From the NCBI RefSeq assembly GCF_017309185.1, contig NZ_JAEKJZ010000005.1, forward strand, positions 186,001-250,000: a DNA stretch of 64,000 bases. The letters are read 5' to 3'. Numbering within the stretch: position 1 is the stretch's first letter; each line of letters opens with the position of its first letter. Source of the stretch: Roseibium aggregatum. Lineage in GTDB: Bacteria; Pseudomonadota; Alphaproteobacteria; Rhizobiales; Stappiaceae. A model generated the notes under the pieces. It did no database searches. It was not told the origin of the DNA and worked only from the letters and a program-made list of their open reading frames with translations. A program made the translations under genes and the position numbers. Below are positions 22,374 to 32,048 of this stretch, in pieces.

Positions 22374-23498
22374 ATGGGCGCCTATATCCTCCGCCGCTTG
22401 CTCCTGATGATCCCGACGCTGGTCGGGATCATGGCCATCAACTTCGTCGTCATCCAGTTCGCGCCGGGCGGTCCTGTCGAGCGGGTCATCGCCCAGCTTC
22501 AGGGGACGGACGTTTCTGCGACGTCGCGCATCAGCGGCGGTGGCGGCGACATGCTCGGCTCGGGCAACGACGCCTCCGGCGGCAGCGGCGCGGCTTCCGC
22601 CGACAGCGTGACCTCGAAATACCGGGGGGCACAGGGGCTCGATCCGGAATTCATCGAGGAACTGGAGGCCCAGTTCGGTTTCGACAAGCCGCCGCTCGAG
22701 CGTTTCCTGAGCATGCTTTGGAACTATGCAAGGTTCGATTTCGGCGAGAGCTATTTCCGCGATATTCGCATTCTGGACCTGATCGCGGAAAAACTGCCCG
22801 TTTCCATATCGCTCGGCATCTGGATGACGCTGATCTCCTATCTGGTGTCGATCCCGCTGGGCATCCGCAAGGCGGTCGCGGACGGCTCCCGCTTCGACGT
22901 CTGGACTTCCGGGATCATCGTCGTGGCCTATGCCATTCCGGGCTTCCTGTTCGCCGTCCTTCTCATCGTGCTGTTCGCCGGCGGGTCCTTCTGGGATCTT
23001 TTCCCCTTGCGGGGCCTTGTCTCCGACAACTGGGAGGAGCTTTCCTGGCCGGCCCGCATTGCCGACTACTTCTGGCATCTGGCACTGCCCCTGACCGCGA
23101 TGGTCCTGTCGGCCTTCGCCACCACAACGCTTCTGACCAAGAATTCGTTTCTGGACGAGATCCGCAAGCAGTATGTGATCACGGCGAGAGCCAAGGGCCT
23201 TACCGAGCAACAGGTGCTTTACGGCCACGTCTTTCGCAATGCCATGCTGATCGTCGTCGCGGGTTTTCCCGGGGCCTTCATTTCGTCCTTCTTCGCCGGT
23301 TCCCTGCTGATTGAAACGATCTTCTCGCTCGATGGTCTCGGGCTGCTCGGCTTTGAGTCCGTGATCAACCGGGATTACGCGGTGGTCTTCGCAACCCTGT
23401 ACATATTCTCGCTCATGGGCCTTCTGGTGAACCTGGTCTCCGACCTGACCTACACCTGGATCGATCCCCGGATCGATTTCGAGAGCCGGGAGGTCTGA
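22374..23498 (+). CDS. yejB: Oligopeptide ABC transporter permease YejB
   Basis: The 374-aa inner-membrane permease has TM1 at the N-terminus ([20 protein letters not shown]), a long periplasmic loop with a Gly/Ser-rich insertion (about 45-80), and a C-terminal five-helix BPD domain with the EAA-loop sequence [19 protein letters not shown] (about 270-288). Yej transporters import oligopeptides and microcin-C-type compounds. Spacing to yejE is 3 nt. Confidence 0.94.
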   Translation: MGAYILRRLLLMIPTLVGIMAINFVVIQFAPGGPVERVIAQLQGTDVSATSRISGGGGDMLGSGNDASGGSGAASADSVTSKYRGAQGLDPEFIEELEAQFGFDKPPLERFLSMLWNYARFDFGESYFRDIRILDLIAEKLPVSISLGIWMTLISYLVSIPLGIRKAVADGSRFDVWTSGIIVVAYAIPGFLFAVLLIVLFAGGSFWDLFPLRGLVSDNWEELSWPARIADYFWHLALPLTAMVLSAFATTTLLTKNSFLDEIRKQYVITARAKGLTEQQVLYGHVFRNAMLIVVAGFPGAFISSFFAGSLLIETIFSLDGLGLLGFESVINRDYAVVFATLYIFSLMGLLVNLVSDLTYTWIDPRIDFESREV

Positions 23499-23501
23499 GC
23501 C

Positions 23502-24686
23502 ATGGATTCACGCCTCTCCAAGGATATGGAAAACGCCGGCTACGATGTGCTCAATCCGATGCCGGAGGAGACCTCGCCGCCGCCGGCAAAGATGCGGCTG
23601 TCGCCGATCAACCAGCGCCGGCTGGCGAATTTCAAGGCCAACAGGCGCGGCTACTGGTCCTTGTGGATTTTCCTTGTCCTGTTCGTCATGGGCATGGGGG
23701 CGGAGTTTCTGACCAACGACCGGCCGATCCTCGTTTCCTACAAGGGCGAGTTGCTCGCGCCGGTCTTCGTCGACTATCCGGAGGAAAAATTCGGCGGCTT
23801 TCTGGCGGTGACCGACTACCGCGATCCGTTCATCCAGGAGGAGATCGCGGCCAACGGCTGGATGCTGTGGCCACCGGTGCGCTATTCCTACCGGACCGTC
23901 AATCACGACATCCCGGTGCCCGCGCCGGCCCCACCCTCCTGGACGATGGACAAGGAAGAGCGCTGTTCGCGCTATCCGCAGGGCGCGGACGATCCCAATT
24001 GCGTGATCGGCAACTGGAACTGGCTCGGCACGGACGATCAGGGCAGGGACGTTCTGGCGCGTCTTGTCTACGGCTTCCGCATCTCGGTGCTGTTCGGCCT
24101 GGCGCTGACGCTCGCGTCCTCCGTCATCGGCATCGCGGCGGGGGCCGTGCAGGGCTATTACGGCGGCTGGGTCGATCTCATCTTCCAGCGCTTCATCGAA
24201 ATCTGGACGGCGATCCCGACGCTCTACCTGATCCTGATCGTGTCTTCGTTCCTCGTGCCGGGCTTCTGGACGCTGTTCACGATCCTGCTCGCGTTTTCCT
24301 GGGTGGCGCTGGTCGGCGTGGTCCGGGCGGAATTCCTGCGCGGCCGGAACTTCGAATATATCTCGGCGGCCCGCGCGCTGGGCGTTTCCAATCCGGTGAT
24401 CATGTGGCGGCACCTGTTGCCGAATGCCATGGTCGCGACCCTGACCTTCATGCCGTTCATCCTGAACGGTTCGATCTCGACCCTGACCGCGCTGGACTTT
24501 CTCGGCTTCGGCCTGCCGCCCGGATCGGCCTCGCTCGGCGAACTCCTGGCCCAGGGCAAGAACAATCTTCAGGCGCCGTGGCTCGGCATTACCGGCTTCA
24601 TCGTGATCTCGCTGATGCTCAGCCTGCTGATATTCATCGGCGAGGCCGTGCGCGATGCCTTCGATCCGCGCAAGAGCCTCGGATAA
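23502..24686 (+). CDS. yejE: Oligopeptide ABC transporter permease YejE
   Basis: The 394-aa partner permease has an N-terminal OppC-like segment (INQRRLANFKANRRGYWSL, typical of the family, near 30-48), TM1, a large periplasmic domain, and a BPD transmembrane domain with the EAA loop (EYISAARALGVSNPVIMWRH). It forms the heterodimeric channel with YejB. The downstream ATPase gene starts 11 nt after the stop. Confidence 0.94.
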   Translation: MDSRLSKDMENAGYDVLNPMPEETSPPPAKMRLSPINQRRLANFKANRRGYWSLWIFLVLFVMGMGAEFLTNDRPILVSYKGELLAPVFVDYPEEKFGGFLAVTDYRDPFIQEEIAANGWMLWPPVRYSYRTVNHDIPVPAPAPPSWTMDKEERCSRYPQGADDPNCVIGNWNWLGTDDQGRDVLARLVYGFRISVLFGLALTLASSVIGIAAGAVQGYYGGWVDLIFQRFIEIWTAIPTLYLILIVSSFLVPGFWTLFTILLAFSWVALVGVVRAEFLRGRNFEYISAARALGVSNPVIMWRHLLPNAMVATLTFMPFILNGSISTLTALDFLGFGLPPGSASLGELLAQGKNNLQAPWLGITGFIVISLMLSLLIFIGEAVRDAFDPRKSLG

Positions 24687-24697
24687 GGAAATCCCAA

Positions 24698-26329
24698 GTG
24701 ACACAAGAAACACTCCTGTCCGTTGAAGATCTCTCCGTCGCCTTTACCCAGGGCGGCAGGGAGACCCTTGCCGTCGACCGGATCTCCTTCGACATCAAGA
24801 AGGGTGAAACCGTCGCTCTGGTGGGTGAAAGCGGCTCCGGCAAGTCGGTGTCGGCGCTCTCGATCCTGAAACTGCTGCCCTATCCCGCCGCCTCTCATCC
24901 CTCGGGCCGGATCGTGATGAACGGGAAGGACCTGCTTCAGGCCGGTGACAGCGAAATGCGCAAGGTGCGCGGCAACGCGGTGTCGATGATCTTTCAGGAG
25001 CCGATGACCTCGCTCAACCCGCTGCATCAGGTGGAAAAGCAGATCGCGGAAATTCTGAAGATCCACCGCGGCATGGGCGACGCGCAGGCCCGCGAACGGG
25101 TTCTGGAACTCCTCAACCAGGTCGGGATCCGGGATCCGGAGACACGGCTGAAGTCCTATCCGCACCAGTTGTCCGGCGGCCAGCGCCAGCGCGTGATGAT
25201 CGCCATGGCGCTCGCCAACGAGCCGGACCTGCTGATTGCGGACGAACCGACCACGGCATTGGATGTGACCGTCCAGGCGCAGATCCTGGAGCTTCTGAAG
25301 GACCTGCAGCGCCAGGCCGGCATGGCCATGCTGTTCATCACCCATGACCTCGGCATCGTGCGCAAGTTCGCCGACCGGGTCTGTGTCATGACCAAGGGCG
25401 AAATCGTCGAGCAGGGGCCGGTCGCTGAAATCTTCGACACCCCGCAACATGCCTACACCAGGCATCTCCTGGCCGCCGAACCCAAGGGCGAACCGCCGGC
25501 GACCGACAAGGACAAGCCGATAGTTGTCCAGGCCGACGACCTCAAGGTCTGGTTCCCGGTCAAGCGCGGCCTGTTGCGCAGGACGGTGGATCACATCAAG
25601 GCGGTGGACGGCATCGATATCGAGGTGCGCGAGGGACAGACGCTCGGCATCGTCGGCGAGAGCGGCTCCGGCAAGACGACCCTGGGCCTCGCGATCCTGC
25701 GCATGATTTCCTCAACCGGCCGCATCGCCTTCAACGGCAAGGACATCCAGACCAATTCCTGGGAGGAAATGCGCCCGCTGCGGCGGGACATGCAGATCGT
25801 GTTCCAGGACCCCTACGGCGCGCTCAGCCCGCGCATGTCGGTCGCCGATATCGTCGGCGAGGGGCTGCAGGTGCATTTTTCCGGGATTTCGGCCGCCGAG
25901 CGCGACCGCAAGGTGGCCAAGGCCCTGGAGGAAGTCGGCCTCGATGCCTCTACCCGGCACCGCTATCCGCACGAGTTTTCCGGTGGACAGCGCCAGCGGA
26001 TCTCCATTGCCCGGGCGATGGTTCTGGAGCCGAAATTCGTCATGCTGGACGAACCGACCTCGGCGCTCGACATGAGCGTGCAGGCCCAGGTGGTCGATCT
26101 CCTGCGCGATCTGCAGAAGGCCCACGGGCTTGCCTATCTGTTCATTTCCCACGACCTGAAGGTGGTTCGGGCGCTCGCCAATGAAGTCATCGTCATGCGC
26201 CAGGGCAAGGTGGTCGAATCCGGCCCGGCCGAACAGATCTTCGACAGCCCGCGGACCGATTACACCAAGGCGCTCATGGCGGCGGCCTTCCGGCTGGAAA
26301 CGGCGCCGGAGGGTGTGGTCAGCGTTTAA
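24698..26329 (+). CDS. yejF: Oligopeptide ABC transporter ATPase YejF (two nucleotide-binding domains)
   Basis: The 543-aa protein contains two complete ABC ATPase domains in tandem. The first (about 1-255) has Walker A GESGSGKS, signature LSGGQRQR and Walker [13 protein letters not shown]; the second (about 280-530) has [16 protein letters not shown] and [12 protein letters not shown]. Both are intact, as in YejF. The start is GTG 24698, with AAGGAA 7 nt upstream; the frame is open far upstream but that part is the yejE shadow. It ends 4 nt before the convergent FkbM gene, so transcripts from both sides must overlap. Confidence 0.94.
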   Translation: MTQETLLSVEDLSVAFTQGGRETLAVDRISFDIKKGETVALVGESGSGKSVSALSILKLLPYPAASHPSGRIVMNGKDLLQAGDSEMRKVRGNAVSMIFQEPMTSLNPLHQVEKQIAEILKIHRGMGDAQARERVLELLNQVGIRDPETRLKSYPHQLSGGQRQRVMIAMALANEPDLLIADEPTTALDVTVQAQILELLKDLQRQAGMAMLFITHDLGIVRKFADRVCVMTKGEIVEQGPVAEIFDTPQHAYTRHLLAAEPKGEPPATDKDKPIVVQADDLKVWFPVKRGLLRRTVDHIKAVDGIDIEVREGQTLGIVGESGSGKTTLGLAILRMISSTGRIAFNGKDIQTNSWEEMRPLRRDMQIVFQDPYGALSPRMSVADIVGEGLQVHFSGISAAERDRKVAKALEEVGLDASTRHRYPHEFSGGQRQRISIARAMVLEPKFVMLDEPTSALDMSVQAQVVDLLRDLQKAHGLAYLFISHDLKVVRALANEVIVMRQGKVVESGPAEQIFDSPRTDYTKALMAAAFRLETAPEGVVSV

Positions 26330-26333
26330 AGGA

Positions 26334-27065
26334 TCAGCCGTTCGCCAGGTAGATGTTCTTGCCCATGCGTTTCAGCACCTTGAGACCGTAATCCCGTTCG
26401 GCCGCCGCGTCGAACTCCCGGTTGCCGAGGGTTTCGACGAGTATCCGCACCCGGTTCGCCTGCAGGATTTCCGTGAGGCCTTTCAAGACTTCGATCTCGT
26501 GGCCTTCGACGTCGATCTTGATGAACACCGATTTCCCCGAAACCGGTAGAAACCGGTCCACACGCCGGATCAGGCAATCCTGCCTGTCGCTGTAGACCCA
26601 TTTTTCCGGCATGCGCTCCGGCGACAGGCTGGACACATCCGTCGCGCGTGGATCGATCGCCAGATAGCCGCTCTCGTCCTCGGCACCGGCGGCGATGTTC
26701 CAGGCCCTGATCCGGTCCTGAAAATTGTTGAGAAGGATATTGGCCGCAAGACTGCCGAAGACCTTCCGGTTCGGCTCGAAAGCCTCGATCCGGGGGCAGC
26801 CCGCCCGGGCCGCGCAGAGCGAAAACCCGCCCCAGTTCGCGCCGATATCGTAAAAGACGTCCGCGGGCTCCGTCTTCAGGGCGTCTTCGACGAGCGCATA
26901 ATGCTTCGTTTCATACATGTAGCCGGCCCAGAGCTCCCGGGAAGTCGGTTCGCTCATGTCCAGCAACATGCGGCCGTGATGGGAATGCGTATAGAGCCGG
27001 AACCTACGGGACCGCTTGGCCACCGATTTCCAGAACCGCAGATATCTCGCTTTGAAGGATTTCAT
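26334..27065 (-). CDS. FkbM-family SAM-dependent methyltransferase
   Basis: The 243-aa product has the FkbM methyltransferase fold: SAM-binding motif FYDIGANWGGFSL (about 90-102), the acidic EAFEPN strand end, and the late motif VFIKIDVEGHEIEVLKGL. Such enzymes O-methylate sugars or small molecules, often in surface polysaccharide work; the substrate is unknown here. There is no sugar-biosynthesis neighbourhood. It converges tightly on yejF. A second, longer FkbM protein is encoded inside the sdh operon of this window. Confidence 0.88.
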   Translation of the reverse strand: MKSFKARYLRFWKSVAKRSRRFRLYTHSHHGRMLLDMSEPTSRELWAGYMYETKHYALVEDALKTEPADVFYDIGANWGGFSLCAARAGCPRIEAFEPNRKVFGSLAANILLNNFQDRIRAWNIAAGAEDESGYLAIDPRATDVSSLSPERMPEKWVYSDRQDCLIRRVDRFLPVSGKSVFIKIDVEGHEIEVLKGLTEILQANRVRILVETLGNREFDAAAERDYGLKVLKRMGKNIYLANG

Positions 27066-27207
27066 TCCCGAAGTTTCGCTAGAAATAAAGTCTAGCCATT
27101 CACCTACGTGGACCGGCGGAAAATGAAAAGCGGAAAACTTCAGAAATAATGCGGCATGATTTCCGGAAGGCCGGTCACAGGTGCACGGAGAACCCGTTGG
27201 GCAAGGC

Positions 27208-28473
27208 TCAACGCTTCGGCACCGACCAGTCGTCGGGCGGCTTCCTGCGCTCCCTGAGACGCAGAGCCAGACCGACGGTCACGCCGACGCCTATGGCGAC
27301 GGTCAGGTCGATCAGCACGGTCAGAACCAGCGTGGTCAAGAGCAGAAGCCGGTCGGTCATTGGAGCTTCGAGGTAGCTCCGCCACTTGTGCGGTTCGCTC
27401 ATGTTCCAGGCCGTCAGCATCAAAAGCGCCGCCATGGCGGGCAGCGCGAGGTAGCCGGCCAGAGGCGCGGCCACCAGCATCACCACGAGGATGGTGAGCG
27501 CATGAACCAGCCCGGCCACCGGCGTCTTGCCACCCGCCCGGACGTTGGTTGCGGTCCGGGCGATGGCTCCGGTCGCCGGAAGCCCTCCGAATAGAGCGGA
27601 GGCGATATTCGCGCCGCCCTGGGCGATCACCTCCGCGTTCGGCCGGTGCTGGCCCTCGATCATGCGGTCGGCCACCATCGCCGAAAGAAGCGACTCGACC
27701 CCGGCCAGAAACGCGATCACGAGGGCCGAGGGGAAGAGTTCGACGATCCGGTCCATGGAGACGGACGGCAGCGACGGGACCGGCAGCGTGTTCGGCAGCG
27801 CGCCGAAGCGGGAGGCGATTGTCTCGACGGGCAGGGCAAACAGGAAGGCTGCGAGCGAGCCGGCGGTGACCGCCACGATCAGACCGGGAAATTTCGGCGC
27901 CAGCCGCCGGAGAAGGACGATCAGCACGAGTGTCACGACGGCGATCACGAAGGCCGCCGACGTGGCGGTGTCGCGCGCCTCCCAGAGAACCGGGACTTTT
28001 TCCAGAAAATCCGCCGGAACCTCTCCGGTTGTCAGGCCGAAAAAGTCCTTGATCTGGCTGGACGCGATCACGATGGCGATGCCGATGGTAAATCCGTTGA
28101 CCACCGCTTCAGGCACGTAGCGGATCAGATTGCCGATCCGGAAATAACCGGCGACGAGCAGCATCAGCCCGGCCATTAGCGTCGCCAGCACCAGCCCGTC
28201 ATAGCCGTGGTCCGCGATAACCCCGTAGACGACGACGATGAAGGCTCCCGTGGGCCCGCCGATCTGCACCCGGCTGCCGCCGAGGAGCGAGATGAAAAAC
28301 CCTCCGACAATCGCGGTGACAAGCCCCTTCGCGGGCTCCGCGCCCGAAGCGATGGCAATCGCCAGACTGAGCGGAAGGGCAACCATGGCCACGGTGATCC
28401 CGGCGAAGAGATCCGCCCGGAAGAGCTGCAGGGAATAGGCCTGCATCGTGGTGACGATCTTGGGAAGCCGCAT
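27208..28473 (-). CDS. SulP-family anion transporter without STAS domain
   Basis: The 421-aa membrane protein has the SulP/SLC26 core: LFAGITVAMVALPLSLAIAIASG near the N-terminus, GPTGAFIVVVYG, and about 12-14 hydrophobic segments ending near residue 405. The usual C-terminal cytoplasmic STAS domain (about 100 aa) is absent; the protein stops shortly after the last helix with RLRERRKPPDDW. Bacterial members carry sulfate, bicarbonate or dicarboxylates; the substrate cannot be assigned. The ATG at 28473 is first in frame and lacks a strong Shine-Dalgarno sequence. Confidence 0.88.
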   Translation of the reverse strand: MRLPKIVTTMQAYSLQLFRADLFAGITVAMVALPLSLAIAIASGAEPAKGLVTAIVGGFFISLLGGSRVQIGGPTGAFIVVVYGVIADHGYDGLVLATLMAGLMLLVAGYFRIGNLIRYVPEAVVNGFTIGIAIVIASSQIKDFFGLTTGEVPADFLEKVPVLWEARDTATSAAFVIAVVTLVLIVLLRRLAPKFPGLIVAVTAGSLAAFLFALPVETIASRFGALPNTLPVPSLPSVSMDRIVELFPSALVIAFLAGVESLLSAMVADRMIEGQHRPNAEVIAQGGANIASALFGGLPATGAIARTATNVRAGGKTPVAGLVHALTILVVMLVAAPLAGYLALPAMAALLMLTAWNMSEPHKWRSYLEAPMTDRLLLLTTLVLTVLIDLTVAIGVGVTVGLALRLRERRKPPDDWSVPKR

Positions 28474-28574
28474 GAAGGGGCCGGAAATAGAGGTCAGGTA
28501 GGAGTGTTTTTATTCTTCCCCACCGAACTTCAAATTGCAATGCCCGGCACCCGAGACCGCTGCGCCGGGGGCTG

Positions 28575-29789
28575 TCACCCCACCCAGCAGGTGGCGAAGA
28601 AGCCGTTCTTTTCCTGATCCTTGCCGATGGAGCGGCGGGTCTTGAAACCGATCAGGCCGTCCGCGCCGCCGACATCGTGGCCGAGGCTCTCCAACCGCTG
28701 CTGCAGATTGCGCACCGCGCCCCTTGTGGTCTCCTTCATCGGCTTCCATTCACCGGAAAAGCCCCGGTTGTTGCCGTAGCGGTCCGCCAGGTGACCGACG
28801 AAAAGCGCGTAGGTGTCGCTCTCGTTGTAGTCCTTCAGCACATAGAAGTTTTCCGTCGCGATGAAGGCCGGCCCGTAGCGGCCCGCCGGAAGAAGAATAT
28901 TGCCCGGCTGGTTCATCTCGTGGTCCGGAAAGGGTTTGCCGCTCACCCGTTTGACGCCTTCCGACACGAAACGGGAGATCTTCTGCCGGTTGTCCGGGCC
29001 TTCCCGGGTGCATGACACCGTATCGGGCAGGATCACCTCGTAGCCCCAGTCCCGGCCCTTCACCCAGCCATGGGCGGAGAGATAATGGGCGATGGAGGCC
29101 ATTGTATCCACCTGCGAGGTCCAGATATTGCGCTTGCCGTCGCCGTCGAAATCGACAGCGTATTTCAGGAAGGAGGACGGCAGGAATTGCGGTTGGCCCA
29201 TCGCGCCGCCCCAGGAGCTTTTCATGGCCCGGCGCGAGACATCGCCGTTCTGCAGGATCTTCAGACCGGCGATCAACTCTCCTTTGAAGAAATCCGGCCG
29301 CTGTCCCATGAACGCCTGGGTCGCGAGCACCCGGATCGCATCATAGGGGATCTTGGCGCCGCCATAGCCGGATTCCCGCGCCCAGATCGCCAGGACAATC
29401 CTTTTCGGCACGCCGTATTTCGCTTCGATCCTGGAAAGGGTCGCGGCATGCTGTTTCATCAGGCTGCGTCCGCGCGGCACCAGGGCGTTGAACTGGCTGT
29501 CGCGGAAATAGCGGGCGGGAGCCTTGAACTCGGCCTGGAAGTTGACCTTCGGAGGCTTGCCCTTGCCGCCCGGTCCGACCAGGCCGGGAAGCGAAGTGTC
29601 CGGGGTCAGCCCTTTCAGTTCCCGGTCCAGCACCGCCTGGGAAACGCCGGCCTGCCGCGCCGTGGGGACGACTTCGCTGTTCAGGTATTGCCGGAACTGG
29701 GCGTCGTACTGACCAGCCTGGGCGCTAAGCGTAAGCGTGAGCAGGAGGGACAGCGCTGCAAGGAAAACGGGCGGCAGGTTGCGGATCAC
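28575..29789 (-). CDS. Lytic murein transglycosylase, MltB/SLT_2 type, with peptidoglycan-binding domain
   Basis: The 404-aa protein has a Sec signal peptide (residues 1-25, LTLSAQA|GQ), an SLT_2 catalytic domain with the glutamate motif IWARESGYGGAKIPYDA (about 135-150) and GGAMGQPQFLPSSFLKYA, and a C-terminal PG_binding_1 domain (about 335-395, LQQRLESLGHDVGGADGLIG). It should cleave peptidoglycan in the periplasm with anhydro-sugar formation. There is no lipobox, so unlike E. coli MltB it is soluble. The start is GTG 29789 with GGAG upstream. Confidence 0.92.
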   Translation of the reverse strand: MIRNLPPVFLAALSLLLTLTLSAQAGQYDAQFRQYLNSEVVPTARQAGVSQAVLDRELKGLTPDTSLPGLVGPGGKGKPPKVNFQAEFKAPARYFRDSQFNALVPRGRSLMKQHAATLSRIEAKYGVPKRIVLAIWARESGYGGAKIPYDAIRVLATQAFMGQRPDFFKGELIAGLKILQNGDVSRRAMKSSWGGAMGQPQFLPSSFLKYAVDFDGDGKRNIWTSQVDTMASIAHYLSAHGWVKGRDWGYEVILPDTVSCTREGPDNRQKISRFVSEGVKRVSGKPFPDHEMNQPGNILLPAGRYGPAFIATENFYVLKDYNESDTYALFVGHLADRYGNNRGFSGEWKPMKETTRGAVRNLQQRLESLGHDVGGADGLIGFKTRRSIGKDQEKNGFFATCWVG

Positions 29790-29855
29790 GGCAGGCTCCG
29801 GGACTGTGAAATATTGTCGGAGCCTACCACGAAGCTTCCCGGCTTCCGACCGTCC

Positions 29856-30434
29856 TCAGAGCTCTGTCCAGTTTAAATCGCGCCCCGCCTGGGAGGTCAG
29901 CCAGTCCCTTTCAAACCGGTACCAGCAGCCGCCGCGTTTCTGATCGTGGGATCTGGAGATCGGCACGTTCATCAGATGGCACATGAGCAGCGTGCCGACG
30001 GCGCCGTGCCCGGTAAAAAGCACGGGGGCGTCGTGACCGAGATCCGAAAGGGCTTCCCGAACTCCGGAAACGATCCGCGTTTGAGCGTCGATGGCCCGTT
30101 CCCAGCCCCGGATGGAGGCGTGCGGTTCCGCAAAGAAGCGGTCCGCCGTTTCCTCGAATTCAGCCGGTGGCAGGAAGCCGGTGGCGGAGCGGTCATTCTC
30201 GTGCAAATCCTGGCGAATATGGATCCGGACCGGGCAGCCTTCGGCGAAGACCCGGGCAGTTTCCTTCGCCTTCACCTCGCCGCTCGAAACAATGTCGCGG
30301 ATATGCTCGGCAAAGGGAAAGTCGCAAGCCAGCCGGGCGCGTGCCCGGCCGATGTCCGAAAGACCCCATTCCGGCACCGGAATTTCCGGATCGATCCTGA
30401 CTTCCGGATGGGTGAGATAAATGCACCAGGTCAT
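29856..30434 (-). CDS. Histidine phosphatase superfamily protein with altered RHG motif
   Basis: The 192-aa product begins MTWCIYLTHPEVRIDP, where the canonical RHG triad reads THP; the nucleophile-position His remains. Other superfamily features are the WGLSDIGRARA segment and a second His in FTGHGAVGTLL. ATG 30434 overlaps the nudC stop (ATGA), so it is coupled to nudC. The family includes phosphoglycerate-mutase-like phosphatases acting on small phosphorylated molecules. Loss of the first Arg makes activity uncertain. Confidence 0.82.
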   Translation of the reverse strand: MTWCIYLTHPEVRIDPEIPVPEWGLSDIGRARARLACDFPFAEHIRDIVSSGEVKAKETARVFAEGCPVRIHIRQDLHENDRSATGFLPPAEFEETADRFFAEPHASIRGWERAIDAQTRIVSGVREALSDLGHDAPVLFTGHGAVGTLLMCHLMNVPISRSHDQKRGGCWYRFERDWLTSQAGRDLNWTEL

Positions 30435-31378
30435 CGGGACCGGTTTTCGAGCCAGTCGAGGATCAGGTGGTAGGCAATCGAGATCGACGGTGGAATCTTG
30501 TGGCCTTCCGGATGTGTGCCGTCCACCATCTGGCGCACCTCGTCCCGGTCGCACCATTTGCAGGCTTCCAGCTCGTCGTCCCCGATCTCGATGTCATGGG
30601 ACAGCGCGGTTCCCGTGCAGCCGATCATCAGGTTGGCGGGAAAGGGCCACGGCTGGTTGGAAACGAGTTGAACGTCACCGACGAGAATGCCGGATTCTTC
30701 CAGCGTTTCGCGGCGCACCGCCTGTTCCACGGTTTCGCCGGGCTCCATGAAACCCGCCAGTGTCGTGAAAAGCCCTTCCGGCAGGCGGGAGGGCCGACCG
30801 AGCAGCGCCTTCTCTCCATCGGTGATCAGCATGATGACGCAAGGGTCGGTGCGCGGAAAATGAGGAGAGCCGCAGGCCGGGCAGTCCCGGCGGTAGCCGG
30901 CTTCCGCCAACTGGGTTTTTTCACCGCATTTGGAACAGTGACGATGGGTCCGGTGCCAGTGGATCAGGGCACGGGCCTGGGCAAGGGCGCCGAGGTCTTC
31001 TTCCGAGCGTGTGTTCTGCAGAGCAAGCGTACGGAGGTCCAGCAGCTGGAGATCCTGACGCTCCGCCATGTCGTCGTCACTCTGCGGCAGCGTTGTGGCG
31101 AATAGTGCCTGGCCCGTGCCGGGTCTCAGGCCCAGGAAGACCATTTCCTCCGGAAACGCCCCAAGCTTCCTCGCATGCTCCAGATTGTGCCCGATCGGTG
31201 CGCCGTCGCCGGCCTTGAACACAAGGCTCTTGTCGGTCGACAGCACAATTTCGGTATCCGGCTTGGTCAAAAGCGCTTGAAGCCAGGCCTTGTCGCCGCG
31301 CTGCGTCGACCGCCGGTCGAGCGTGTTGCCGATAAAACTCATCTCCATTGGATGGAGACCGGCGGCCGTGGCGCGCAT
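30431..31378 (-). CDS. nudC: NAD(+)/NADH pyrophosphatase NudC
   Basis: NudC hydrolyses NADH/NAD to NMN(H) and AMP and removes NAD caps from RNA. The 315-aa protein has an N-terminal domain, a zinc ribbon with two Cys pairs (CSKCGE and CPACGS, about 150-175), and a full Nudix box (GFMEPGETVEQAVRRETLEE, continuing SGI). The NudC marker SNQPWPFPANLM follows. I chose ATG 31378 with AAGGAA upstream; the frame is open 22 residues further. It is coupled to the downstream histidine phosphatase. Confidence 0.93.
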   Translation of the reverse strand: MRATAAGLHPMEMSFIGNTLDRRSTQRGDKAWLQALLTKPDTEIVLSTDKSLVFKAGDGAPIGHNLEHARKLGAFPEEMVFLGLRPGTGQALFATTLPQSDDDMAERQDLQLLDLRTLALQNTRSEEDLGALAQARALIHWHRTHRHCSKCGEKTQLAEAGYRRDCPACGSPHFPRTDPCVIMLITDGEKALLGRPSRLPEGLFTTLAGFMEPGETVEQAVRRETLEESGILVGDVQLVSNQPWPFPANLMIGCTGTALSHDIEIGDDELEACKWCDRDEVRQMVDGTHPEGHKIPPSISIAYHLILDWLENRSR

Positions 31379-31477
31379 GCTGTGTTCCTTGAAAAGCTTT
31401 GTGGCAGGGCGAATTGCTAGCGAACCTAGGGTACGGCCTGGCACCTGTCCAGACAGGCGCCCGATGAACGGGAAGGG

Positions 31478-31897
31478 CTAGTCGGGGTCGGCGCTCAACT
31501 CATCCTGCAAACGCTCGATCAGGGTTTCCGCCGCTTCAGGATCGTAAGGCTCCGCCGGCACGACACCCCAGACCGGGCCCGGCCAGGCCGAGTCGCTGCG
31601 AAAGCGGCCGATCACATGCACGTGCAGTTGAGAGACCTGATTGCCGAGCGCGCCGACATTCAGCTTCTCGCAATCGGTAACGCTTCTGAGCGCTTTGCTG
31701 GCGAGGACGATCTCGCGCATGAGTTGCTGCTGGTCCTCTTCTTCAAGGTCGATGATTTCCACCAGATCGGGCCTGCAGGGAACGAGCAACAGCCAGGGGT
31801 AATTGGCGTCTTTCATCAGCCGGACGCTGCAAAGCGACAGATTGGTGACGAAATAACTGTCGCCTTCGAGACGGGCATTGATGGTAAAGCAGGACAT
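31478..31897 (-). CDS. HIT-domain protein
   Basis: The 139-aa protein is a histidine-triad nucleotide-binding family member. The triad motif reads QLHVHVIGR (HxHxH-like, with the third position changed to Arg-adjacent), and the N-terminal half has YPWLLLVPCRPDLVEIIDL. HIT hydrolases act on adenylated compounds such as AMP-lysine or ADP-ribose derivatives. The start at 31897 matches family length; the frame extends upstream with unrelated residues. It is divergent from lysE with about 150 nt between. Confidence 0.85.
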   Translation of the reverse strand: MSCFTINARLEGDSYFVTNLSLCSVRLMKDANYPWLLLVPCRPDLVEIIDLEEEDQQQLMREIVLASKALRSVTDCEKLNVGALGNQVSQLHVHVIGRFRSDSAWPGPVWGVVPAEPYDPEAAETLIERLQDELSADPD

Positions 31898-32048
31898 GGA
31901 ACTCAAACCGATGCTATCAATTGGGGTGCGAGACAGGCTGAAAGCGGCTCGCTTGCATGTGCCTACAATATGGGGAAAGGCGTGAAGAAGGAAAACGCTT
32001 TTCCAAAGGAGGCTGTGGCTTTCCTTCAAACGCAAATGGATAGACCGG

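Noticed and set aside
23663-24697. Upstream extension of the yejF frame
   Set aside because: This part lies inside yejE in another frame and is Arg/Gly-rich. The ABC domain starts right after GTG 24698.
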